Positions 9,585-17,463 of a stretch of 64,000 nt of DNA are shown here, one piece after another (position 1 is the stretch's first letter; every line of letters begins with the position of its first letter). Both the position numbers and the translations under genes were made by a program. Under the pieces are notes generated by a model that searched no databases, was not told the DNA's origin, and worked only from the letters and a program-made list of their open reading frames with translations. The stretch covers positions 3,906,001-3,970,000 of the forward strand of contig NZ_QPER01000001.1 of assembly GCF_009455635.1 (NCBI RefSeq), read 5' to 3'. Origin of the DNA: Paraburkholderia agricolaris (GTDB taxonomy: Bacteria > Pseudomonadota > Gammaproteobacteria > Burkholderiales > Burkholderiaceae).

Positions 9585-10478
9585 TTAATTCCTGATTGAC
9601 TTTGGATCAAAGGCGGCACGAAGTCCGTCGCCGAAAAAGTTGGCGGCAAGCGCCGTCACAACGATAAGAATCCCTGCGGGCAGCCACATCCACGGATAGG
9701 CCTGCATCATCGACGCGTCGGTCGTCAGGCTCAGCAGGCTGCCCCAGCTCGCGAATGGCATCTGCACACCCAGACCGAGAAAGCTCAGACCCGCTTCCAT
9801 CATGATGGCCGACACGAAGTTCAAGCTCGCAAACGCGACGATCACATCAGTCGTATTAGGCAGGCAGTGGCGCACGATGATGTACGCGTTGCCCGCGCCC
9901 ATCAGGCGCGCCGCCGACACAAAATCGAGTTCGCGCACGGTCAGAATGCGTGCCCGCACGAGGCGCACCGCGAGCGGAGAGGTGAGCACGCCGATGATGA
10001 CCACGGTCTTGCCGGTTCCCGGTCCGAGCACGGACGCAAGCGTCAGCAACACGATGGTGGTGGGAAAGATCATGACGACGTCGACCAGACGCATGATCAG
10101 CGTGTCGATGCGGCCACCGAAGTAGCCGGCGATTCCGCCGAACATCAAACCGATCATGACCGACAGAAGTGCACTCAGCACCCCGACCGTGAGTGACACC
10201 TGGCCTGCCGCGAGCGTGCGCGCAAACATGTCCCGCCCGGTTTCATCGGTGCCGAACCAGTGTGTGGCCGAGGGCGGCAGCGACACTGCGTTCAGATCGA
10301 TCGTGTTCGGCCCGAAATGGCTTGCGATCGGTCCAACGATACACAGCGCCACCACGAGACCGAACACCGTCAGGCCGAAGACCGCCAGCCTGTTGCGCAT
10401 GAAGCGGCGCAGAACGGGCGACTTCATGCGGCGCTCACCCGTTGAAGCCACGCGCGCAATGGCAATGTTCTGTTGCAT
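9585..10478 (-). CDS. ABC transporter permease (DppC/OppC type)
   Basis: A permease of about 297 residues with a short cytoplasmic N-terminus, an N-terminal OppC-type membrane helix (FMRNRLAVFGLTVFG), the WFGTDETGRDMFAR periplasmic motif and a BPD_transp_1 domain with about six membrane spans. The ATG at 10478 has GGAGAG upstream. It follows the DppB-type permease after 114 nt and precedes the lyase gene by only 7 nt. It forms the transmembrane channel with the 10593-11546 product. Confidence 0.93.
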   Translation of the reverse strand: MQQNIAIARVASTGERRMKSPVLRRFMRNRLAVFGLTVFGLVVALCIVGPIASHFGPNTIDLNAVSLPPSATHWFGTDETGRDMFARTLAAGQVSLTVGVLSALLSVMIGLMFGGIAGYFGGRIDTLIMRLVDVVMIFPTTIVLLTLASVLGPGTGKTVVIIGVLTSPLAVRLVRARILTVRELDFVSAARLMGAGNAYIIVRHCLPNTTDVIVAFASLNFVSAIMMEAGLSFLGLGVQMPFASWGSLLSLTTDASMMQAYPWMWLPAGILIVVTALAANFFGDGLRAAFDPKSIRN

Positions 10479-10592
10479 TCGAAACTCTCCATCATGGCCG
10501 CTCCCGGCATGTTCATGCACAGCCTGCGCGGCCTACAGGTCGTGCCGCAGGTATCTCTCGTTTCGTCCTCGGCGCTCATTGCGCGAGGCCGC

Positions 10593-11546
10593 TCAACCAA
10601 GCGAAATACGCGGGTCAATGAACGCATACACGACATCCGTCAGAAGGTTGACGATCAGCACCGCAATCGCGATCCACAGCGTGATCCCCATGATCAGCGG
10701 ATAGTCGCGCGATGCGATGCCGTCCAGTAGCAACGTCCCCATACCCGGCCACGAAAAGATCGTCTCGAGAAACACGGCACCACCGATGATGTTCGCGAAG
10801 TTCGCGCCGATGACCGTTACGATCGGAATCAGTGCATTGCGAAACGCATGCCGCGTCAGCACCTGCGAGCGGCTCAGTCCCTTCGCGCGGCCGGTGCGGA
10901 TATAGTCCTGCGTCATCACTTCGAGCAGGCTTGCACGTGTGTAGCGCATCAGGGTCGCCACATACTGGATCGATAGCACCGACGCCGGCAGGATCAGATG
11001 CCACAGGATGTCCGTGACGCTTCCGTTGCCCGGCGTCGCATAGCCACCGGTCGGGAACCAGCCAAGCGTCATCGACAGGAAGTAGAGCGCCAGAATGCCG
11101 AGCAGGAAGACCGGGCCGCTGACGCCGACGTACGCGAGCAACGACAAGGTATGGTCGATGACGCTACCTTTCATATGCGCACTGACAAGCCCTAGCAGAA
11201 CGCCCAGCACGACCCCGATGCCGATCCCGGTTCCGGTGAGCAGCAACGTCGCCGGGACTCGCCGTTCGATTTCACGCGCAACCGGCGAACCATCCTTGTA
11301 GCGGTACCCGAGATTGCCCTTCGTCACCTCTTTCATCCAGTAGTAAAACTGGACGTAAGGGGGGCGGTCGAGTCCCATCTCGTGGCGCAGCGCCTCCTTC
11401 TGCACAGCCGAGATATCGTGTCCGGGTGGCGCGAACGCGTCGACCGGGTCGCCCGGAGCGAGACGGACAAACACAAAAACGACCACAAGCACCGCAAGCA
11501 GGATCGGTATGTTGAGCAGGAACCGTTTAATCAGATAGTTAGTCAT
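10593..11546 (-). CDS. ABC transporter permease (DppB/OppB type)
   Basis: A 317-residue inner-membrane permease with the typical N-terminal helix (FLLNIPILLAVLVVVFVFV), the RLAPGDP motif and a C-terminal permease domain (FLETIFSWPGMGTLLLDGI). The start may be this ATG (11546) or a GTG at 11558. It sits 57 nt downstream of the solute-binding protein gene. It is part of the amino-sugar/sialate importer inferred from context. Confidence 0.93.
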   Translation of the reverse strand: MTNYLIKRFLLNIPILLAVLVVVFVFVRLAPGDPVDAFAPPGHDISAVQKEALRHEMGLDRPPYVQFYYWMKEVTKGNLGYRYKDGSPVAREIERRVPATLLLTGTGIGIGVVLGVLLGLVSAHMKGSVIDHTLSLLAYVGVSGPVFLLGILALYFLSMTLGWFPTGGYATPGNGSVTDILWHLILPASVLSIQYVATLMRYTRASLLEVMTQDYIRTGRAKGLSRSQVLTRHAFRNALIPIVTVIGANFANIIGGAVFLETIFSWPGMGTLLLDGIASRDYPLIMGITLWIAIAVLIVNLLTDVVYAFIDPRISLG

Positions 11547-11603
11547 GTTGGCACTCACGCGAGCGACGAACGGACCGATCGCACAACGGCGACCGTCCTT
11601 GCG

Positions 11604-13160
11604 TCATTTGATCGACCAGCGTTCGGCATGCTCCATGTAGCGTCCGCCGCCAGGGGCCGACGTCCACACGAAGTCCTGCACCTGGTTTGACACGCCGGCA
11701 AACCGGTTGGCTTCCAGCATCGGAAGCCAGGGCAGGTTAGCGTTGGTATAGCGGCAAACGTTCTGGTAGATGACGGGACGCTTCGCCAGGTCGGTTTCCG
11801 CCCGCCCCTGGTCAAGCAGGGTATCCAGTTGCGGCATGTTGACGTGCATCAGGTTGTAGCCACGCGGCGGCGCATACGCCGACTCCAGCACGCTGCTCAG
11901 CACATCCGGATCCGGACCGTTGGTCGTGCCAGCAAACACCATCGCAAACTTGCCCGCCCGCACCAGTTCGCCATAGGTCGGCGCGTCGACGAAACGCGGT
12001 TGCACGTTGACGCCGGCTGCGCCGAGCATGGCTTGAATCACCGCCATCGCGTTCTTCGATACCGGATCGGTGTAGTACGTCAGCAGTTCAATCGGTGCGC
12101 CCTTGATCTTGTCCCAGCCTGCCTGAGCCAGCAACTGCTTCGCGGCGTCCGGGCTATAGGCGTACGGGTTCAGGTTCGTCGGCACGTACTGTGGATCCGT
12201 CAGCACGCAATTCGCGACCTTGGCCTGTCCAGCGTATAGAGTCTTGATCAATCCCGCGCGGTCGATCGCCATCAGCATGGCCTGACGGACCCGTACATCC
12301 TTGAAGCGCGGATCGTTAAAATTCAGGCCGATGTAGTTGACCACACGTGCCGGGCCCGCAATCGTCCGGAACTTGTCCGATTTCGTATTGCGCACCTGTG
12401 CAAGTGACATATAGCTGTACTGGATGTCGCCCGATTGAAGTGCGAGCACAGCAGCGCCATCGTCCTTGAAATAGCGGTTAATGAGCGTGTCGATCTTCGG
12501 CCTGCCGCGGTAGAACGCCGGATTTGCATCGAGCTCGACGTACTGGTCCGGCACGTACTTGCCCCACTTGTAGGGTCCCGTGCCGACCGGTTGCGTCTTC
12601 CACCAGGCAGCCGTGCGCAAATCCCTGACGGGAATACTGGCAAGCGAATGCTCGGGAACGATCATCACGTTGGTCAGTGCGTCAAGCAAAGCAATGTTGG
12701 GCTTGCTGAGCGTCAGCACAACCGTATTGTCGTCCGGCGCGTCGACGCTTTGAATGTCTGACAGGCGCGCCCAGAACTGGTTGGGCAAGTCAGGATTTTT
12801 CAGCAGATCCAGGGTGAACTTGACGTCTTTCGCGGTGAACTTCTGACCATCGTGCCACTTCACGTCGTGGCGCAGATGGAACGTGATTTTCTTGCCGTCG
12901 GGCGCGATCGTCCAGTCACTGGCCAGATCGCCGCCGATCTTGTTCATTTCGACGTTATAGAGCACCAGCGTGCCAAAGTACTTATTGAACCAGCTGTAAC
13001 CCGCCGTTGCGGTGAGCGGATTGAATTGTTGCGGCGCGCCCGCGGGGCCGGTATCGAACGCACCCGTGAACGTGCTCGCACCCGCGTCGGGAGCACCCAG
13101 CATCGTACTTGCGGCAATCACGAATGCAGTGGCAATCTGGGCGCCTGTCTGAAACTTCAT
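11604..13160 (-). CDS. family 5 extracellular solute-binding protein (SatA/DppA type)
   Basis: A 518-residue periplasmic binding protein with a Sec signal peptide (cleavage near DAGAST). It has the SBP_bac_5 fold, visible in LASDWTIAPDGKKITFHLR, VKWHDGQKFTAKDVKFTLD and the later VRQAMLMAIDRAG. A strong site (AAAGGAG) precedes the ATG. Family 5 proteins usually bind peptides, but SatA of Haemophilus ducreyi, in the same family, binds N-acetylneuraminate. Placement directly after nanK and nanE suggests the same here. The ligand is inferred, not shown. Confidence 0.9.
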   Translation of the reverse strand: MKFQTGAQIATAFVIAASTMLGAPDAGASTFTGAFDTGPAGAPQQFNPLTATAGYSWFNKYFGTLVLYNVEMNKIGGDLASDWTIAPDGKKITFHLRHDVKWHDGQKFTAKDVKFTLDLLKNPDLPNQFWARLSDIQSVDAPDDNTVVLTLSKPNIALLDALTNVMIVPEHSLASIPVRDLRTAAWWKTQPVGTGPYKWGKYVPDQYVELDANPAFYRGRPKIDTLINRYFKDDGAAVLALQSGDIQYSYMSLAQVRNTKSDKFRTIAGPARVVNYIGLNFNDPRFKDVRVRQAMLMAIDRAGLIKTLYAGQAKVANCVLTDPQYVPTNLNPYAYSPDAAKQLLAQAGWDKIKGAPIELLTYYTDPVSKNAMAVIQAMLGAAGVNVQPRFVDAPTYGELVRAGKFAMVFAGTTNGPDPDVLSSVLESAYAPPRGYNLMHVNMPQLDTLLDQGRAETDLAKRPVIYQNVCRYTNANLPWLPMLEANRFAGVSNQVQDFVWTSAPGGGRYMEHAERWSIK

Positions 13161-13229
13161 TTTTTGTCTCCTTTGTTGCGTTCAGGCGTAAGGCCTGGTG
13201 CGCCTGCGGTACTGAATGGGTACCGATCT

Positions 13230-14150
13230 CTAGTGAACCGTTGGGTAATGTGCCGCGTCCCCCAAAGGGCGCTCTTTCGACGGATCAGCGCCGGCTGCCC
13301 ACCGGGCGGCGCCAATCAACCCCGAGTCCGCGCCAAGAACTGCCTTCGTCACAGCAATCTGCGTCAGCCCGGATTCAACCTGCAACGCCAAGCGGATACG
13401 CTCGATCATGCCTGGCGCAAGTCCGACGCTTCCCCCGATCACAGCACATTCCACGTCCAGCAACATCACGCAGTTGGCAATCGCCTCGGCAACCGCGTGT
13501 GCCGCGTTGACCAGAATCCGCTCTGCCCGGCCATCGGATGCTGCACGCGCAAACACCTCGCGACTGTCGAGCGGCTCACCGAATACGAACAACGCCTGCC
13601 GTGCGATGGCCGTTCCGGACGCTATCGTCTCGAGGCAGCCTTTGCGTCCGCAGCCGCAGGTCATCCTGCCTTCGACCGGAAACGTGCATAGCGTAGTGTG
13701 TCCGATATGCCCTGCGAGCCCTGTCCAGCCGATTCGCAAATGACGATTGACAACGATGCCTCCGCCTACGCCGGTCGACAGCGTCAGATACAGCAGGTTA
13801 CCAATCGCCGCATCGCAGACAAGATACTCTGCCCACGCGGCGGCTTGCGCATCGTTAAGCATCACGATCGGACAGGCAAACCGCGTACTCAGAAACGCGT
13901 GCAGCGCGAAGCCATTCCAGAAACTGATGATGTTCTGGTTGACCGCGTAAATATGGCCGTCGCGAATGAAGCCGGTTGATGCCACCGCGATCCGATCGGG
14001 CGCCGGCATGTCCGCAACGAGTTCATCTATCGCGCAACTGAAGCTCTCGATATCCTGCGGCATCGCAACCTGCCGACGCGTCACCACCCGCCCCTCTTCG
14101 ACCATCGCGGCCGCGAGCTTTGTCCCTCCGATATCGAACGCCAGAATCAC
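13230..14150 (-). CDS. nanK: ROK-family N-acetylmannosamine kinase
   Basis: A 306-residue sugar kinase that should phosphorylate N-acetylmannosamine at C6. It has the ATP-binding ILAFDIGGTKLAAAM at the N-terminus, the TLSTGVGGGIV phosphate motif, the sugar-contact GHIGH and the ROK zinc-binding motif CGCGRKGCLETIASG. I place the start at GTG 14150, which overlaps the nanE stop in a GTGA arrangement with GGAG upstream, so translation is probably coupled. ROK members can also phosphorylate glucose or N-acetylglucosamine; the nanE neighbour supports NanK. Confidence 0.87.
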   Translation of the reverse strand: MILAFDIGGTKLAAAMVEEGRVVTRRQVAMPQDIESFSCAIDELVADMPAPDRIAVASTGFIRDGHIYAVNQNIISFWNGFALHAFLSTRFACPIVMLNDAQAAAWAEYLVCDAAIGNLLYLTLSTGVGGGIVVNRHLRIGWTGLAGHIGHTTLCTFPVEGRMTCGCGRKGCLETIASGTAIARQALFVFGEPLDSREVFARAASDGRAERILVNAAHAVAEAIANCVMLLDVECAVIGGSVGLAPGMIERIRLALQVESGLTQIAVTKAVLGADSGLIGAARWAAGADPSKERPLGDAAHYPTVH

Positions 14151-14830
14151 TGCTGTTCTCCAGCGGGCGCGCTCATCGCATGCACGAACCATTCGGTAAT
14201 GTGCTCGATGCGCGTAATGGCCGAGCCTACTGTCACGGTAAATGCACCCGCGTTCAGCGCACGCGCGGCGTCGCGCGCCGTCTTAAGACGCCCTTCAGCC
14301 ACGACGCAAAGTCCCCGCTGACTCCACGCCGACATCAATGCGTAATCCGGTTCGTCCGAAGAGGTCAAGGTTTCCTGTGTATAGCCGGACAACGTCGTCC
14401 CAACCATCTCAAACCCGAGCGACGCCGCAGTCAAACCGTCGATCTCCGTCGCGCAGTCCGCCATCGCGATGCAACCTGCCTGATGGATCGCGCTCAGCAA
14501 CGCCGCCACGGCGACCGGACGCGGCCGGTTCGTTGCATCGACGGCGATGATCTGCGCGCCGGCGTCGGCCAATGCGCGGACGTCCGCTTCGAACGGCGTG
14601 ATGCGTACAGGCGTTTCCGCCAGATCCCGTTTGACGATGCCGATAATGGGGACATCAATGACTGCAGATACTGCGCGCACGTTGTCGACGCCCTCGATAC
14701 GAAGACCGCTTGCGCCACCGGCCACAGCAGCACGCGCCATCGCGACAATCATCTCAAGCCGATCCATTGGACCGTGAGTGACCGGTTGGCACGACACGAT
14801 GAGCTTGCCTTTGAGTATTTCAATATTCAT
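14147..14830 (-). CDS. nanE: N-acetylmannosamine-6-phosphate 2-epimerase
   Basis: A 227-residue TIM-barrel enzyme converting N-acetylmannosamine-6-phosphate to N-acetylglucosamine-6-phosphate. It shows the family motifs KLIVSCQP, GASGLRIEGVDNVRAV, VPIIGIVKRDL (catalytic Lys) and IIAVDATNRPRP. It is the first gene of the long minus-strand operon and is read from a promoter overlapping the GATATC operator at 14903-14920. It links sialate breakdown to the nagA and deaminase genes at the operon's far end. This is the most diagnostic gene for sialate/ManNAc use in the cluster. Confidence 0.95.
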   Translation of the reverse strand: MNIEILKGKLIVSCQPVTHGPMDRLEMIVAMARAAVAGGASGLRIEGVDNVRAVSAVIDVPIIGIVKRDLAETPVRITPFEADVRALADAGAQIIAVDATNRPRPVAVAALLSAIHQAGCIAMADCATEIDGLTAASLGFEMVGTTLSGYTQETLTSSDEPDYALMSAWSQRGLCVVAEGRLKTARDAARALNAGAFTVTVGSAITRIEHITEWFVHAMSAPAGEQQ

Positions 14831-14902
14831 GTTCCGGCACTCCGGGTGTGGCTGTCAGGCGCGGAAAGTTCCTTACCATCGCCTGCTTCACACATCATGT
14901 TG

Positions 14903-14930
14903 GATATCTGATATCTGATCTTAACATCAC
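14903..14930 (-). promoter_or_regulatory. operator/promoter of the nanE operon
   Basis: On the minus strand this holds GTGATGTTAAGAT (14930-14918) running into iterated GATATC units (14920-14903), including the palindrome GATATC-A-GATATC. The same 13-mer and palindrome recur upstream of the flavoprotein gene (16668-16691). A candidate promoter TTGTGA-N17-AGATAT overlaps the repeats, so a bound repressor would block the -10 region. The protein that binds is not identified. Confidence 0.72.
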
Positions 14931-15018
14931 AAATTTCCGGGCAGCAACTGTTTTTTCGTGATGGAGCATGAAGATCGACGCTAGCTTGCCGGGAGCCGAA
15001 AACGCCATGCCGGGGAGC

Positions 15019-16653
15019 CTACTGATGATCGCGGCGAATCTCGAGAGCGCCGGCGTGGAACGCGACGATCTGCCGGTACACGCGTGGATCAGCATTGGGA
15101 TAGTCGGCACGGAAATGCGCGCCACGGCTTTCCCTGCGCCCCAGCATCGCGAGCATCAGGACTTTCGCGACGGCCAGCGCGTGATACGCGTCGAAGCCGT
15201 GAACGAGCGGACTGTAGGCGGCCTCCAGCTCGTCGAGTCGTGCTAGCGCGTCGGACAGCGACCTGTGCTCCCTGAGGACATTTGCATTGATCCAGAGGAG
15301 TTGCCTGACTGTTTTGAGCACCTCTGTGGCCGTGCACGTCGATTCGATGGCGGCGAATTGCGCGCACCATGACTGGAAGTCACGCGCCATTTCGTCGAAC
15401 GAGACACTGCACTCGTGCAAATCCCGATAGTGCGCCGCCTTTTCGATCGCACGATCGGCGAACACCAGCGCACCGCCCACCGAGTTGCCCCCCAGACGGT
15501 TCGCCCCTTCAATCGCCGATGACACCTCTCCCACCGCGAATAAACCCGCCACGGCGGTTTCGCCGTGTTCGTCGATGCGAATGCCGCCATTGCAACTGTG
15601 CGCAAAGGGCGCGACACGTATCTCGTCCACACACATGTCGATTCCCCGCTCGCGTTTCAGCCAGTCGAGGTAGATCGCATAGAACTCGGAACGGTCTTCG
15701 TACAGATTTGCGCCGAATGTCAGACGCACGCCGTCGGAGCCGGCGCGAATCGCCTCCATCATCCGTATGTCAAAGATCTGCGACGCGTAGTCGCAACTGA
15801 ACGGTGCATACGCGCTGCGTTCGACGAACAACGCCTCGCTCGCCGACGGAGACAAGTCGGCGAACAGGTCGCGCCCCTGCTGGTCGACCATGCCGGTGCA
15901 GTATTTCAGGGTGTGCTCGCCGAACAGCACCTTGTTTTTAGGCGCAACCAACCCAGGAATGAACTGGATATATTCCATGTTGACCAGCTGACAGCCGGCT
16001 TCGAGCGCCGTAGCATGGCCGCCGCCATAGAGATGGCCTGGATAGAGGTTATGCTGATACAGACTCGCGAGGCCCCCTGTCGCGAGCACCATCGCCTTGC
16101 AGCGAATTAGCACGTACTCGCCGTCGCGCTCGATCACGGCCCCGACAATCCGTCCACTGTCCGTCTGAATCCTGATCAGGCTCGAGCGCTCGAATGGAAC
16201 AATGTGTTCGCTGCTTCCGATGATCGCGCGAGCATTGCGCGAAGCTTCTTGCCAATCGCTAATCATGAAAATGTCGCGCGGGTGCCGGGCAAAACATGCC
16301 GGCCGATTGTCGCCGCGCAACCATGGACGAAAACCGATCTTGTTGAGCAGGCTGATCTTGTGGGGCGAATCGGTCAGGTAGGCGTCAACGATCGCCGGAT
16401 CGTTCATCCCTTTCGCAACCTGCGCGATGTCGCCTTTGAACAGTTCGTAGTCGCTCGCCCCCTTCGTCACCTGGATGCCAAGACTCGCCTTCCCGGGGAA
16501 ATAGCTAGCGCCGCCAGCAATCTTCCCCTTGCAGACGACGATGGTTTTCATTCCCCGGTCGGCCGCCTGTACCGCCGCCACCAAGCCTGCAATGCCGGCC
16601 CCGACGACCAGTACATCGCATTCCGATCTTTCCAGAATCGCACCCATCGACAT
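15019..16653 (-). CDS. FAD-dependent oxidoreductase, fumarate reductase/L-aspartate oxidase-like flavoprotein
   Basis: A 544-residue cytoplasmic flavoprotein of the SdhA/FrdA/NadB superfamily. The FAD-binding VVGAGIAGLVAA begins at residue 16. The family motif HSCNGGIRIDEHGETAVAG is followed by GLFAVGEVSSAIEGANRLGG and, near the C-terminus, RRESRGAHFRADYP. No iron-sulphur subunit or membrane anchor is encoded beside it, so it may act as a soluble oxidase or dehydrogenase. It is read toward the nanE operon from its own promoter with the same operator. Its substrate is unknown; a sugar acid, amino-sugar derivative or dicarboxylate is possible. Confidence 0.85.
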   Translation of the reverse strand: MSMGAILERSECDVLVVGAGIAGLVAAVQAADRGMKTIVVCKGKIAGGASYFPGKASLGIQVTKGASDYELFKGDIAQVAKGMNDPAIVDAYLTDSPHKISLLNKIGFRPWLRGDNRPACFARHPRDIFMISDWQEASRNARAIIGSSEHIVPFERSSLIRIQTDSGRIVGAVIERDGEYVLIRCKAMVLATGGLASLYQHNLYPGHLYGGGHATALEAGCQLVNMEYIQFIPGLVAPKNKVLFGEHTLKYCTGMVDQQGRDLFADLSPSASEALFVERSAYAPFSCDYASQIFDIRMMEAIRAGSDGVRLTFGANLYEDRSEFYAIYLDWLKRERGIDMCVDEIRVAPFAHSCNGGIRIDEHGETAVAGLFAVGEVSSAIEGANRLGGNSVGGALVFADRAIEKAAHYRDLHECSVSFDEMARDFQSWCAQFAAIESTCTATEVLKTVRQLLWINANVLREHRSLSDALARLDELEAAYSPLVHGFDAYHALAVAKVLMLAMLGRRESRGAHFRADYPNADPRVYRQIVAFHAGALEIRRDHQ

Positions 16654-16667
16654 ACTGATTAAAGATT

Positions 16668-16691
16668 AGATATCTGATATCTTAACATCAC
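16668..16691 (-). promoter_or_regulatory. operator/promoter of the flavoprotein gene
   Basis: A perfect 7-1-7 palindrome AGATATC-T-GATATCT spans 16668-16682. The 13-mer shared with the nanE promoter occupies 16679-16691. A possible promoter TTGCCT-N17-AGATAT on the minus strand has its -10 box inside the palindrome, about 15 nt from the start codon. This position suits repression. Confidence 0.75.
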
Positions 16692-16770
16692 TAGGCAAAC
16701 TCTATAAGCCAGGGGTTTCCCCCTGTCGCCAGGGTCGATCACGTCAGTAAGAAACCGCGAGCGGGTCCTT

Positions 16771-17330
16771 CCCTGTTGATTTCCACCGAATCCCCTACTG
16801 GCTCAGATGGGTCAATTCTGGGTGGACATCAACAGGGTATGGCCGATGAGCGAGCGTCCGTCCTTTACGATTGGATGGCCGGTTACGGGGCGGAGCCGAC
16901 GCCTGAACGTCCGCGCAGCGACGCATGTGACCGTCCGCTCCTGGCCGACGGCTACCCCATGCATGCTGCCGCCCGGATCGGCCCGCTCAGGACGCTGAAA
17001 TAAGTGCCGGCAAATCGGCGATATTCGGCGTACTGCAGCCATGAATCCTTGCGTCGGTCGTAAGCTCGCGGATCAAACGCAGCGCGATGCTGGGTTCATG
17101 ATTCCGGGGATGTGGATGTGATGTGGATTCTTGAACTTCGACAACCAACGGCGCAAATCAGTGGTTGGATGGAATCGCCAGCGGCTCGTCAAGAAAGTTC
17201 AAAGTTAAATGAACCAAACGTCGGATAGTTCAAACTTAAGTGACCGAAGGGTTCAAAGTTACTTGAGCAGCAAGTTCGGGGGAGCCCATCGTAGCGGCAT
17301 ACCCGATTCAAAGTGAATTGAATCTCGACA
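16771..17330. mobile_element. possible insertion-sequence end remnants in an 800-nt non-coding gap
   Basis: No convincing gene lies between 16692 and 17463. The gap contains a 17-bp inverted repeat with one mismatch (16771-16787 against 16821-16837, CCCTGTTGATTTCCACC type). It also has a series of related short repeats: GTTCAAAGTTAA at 17197, GTTCAAACTTAA at 17228, GTTCAAAGTTAC at 17251 and ATTCAAAGTGAA near 17306. Serial terminal repeats of this sort are typical of IS21-like elements. No transposase coding remains, so this would be a decayed or solo end. The family assignment is a guess. Confidence 0.35.
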
Positions 17331-17463
17331 GTGGAGATCGATGCTGCGATTGTTGAGATTCGTTTAAGTTCGAACCCAGGCAGGGAAAACCCCTATCCGA
17401 CTGACTGCTGGAGATGCGGGCACTTCGTGGCGCCCCACAGCCGCCACGACGTACGCCACTTGA

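Noticed and set aside
9585..13160. Dipeptide or oligopeptide uptake system
   Set aside because: Family membership alone would suggest this, but every neighbouring enzyme acts on amino sugars and no peptidase gene is present; peptide uptake remains the fallback.
16776..17003. 75-codon plus-strand frame in the intergenic gap
   Set aside because: No ribosome-binding site or recognisable protein; overlaps the inverted repeat interpreted as an insertion-sequence remnant.
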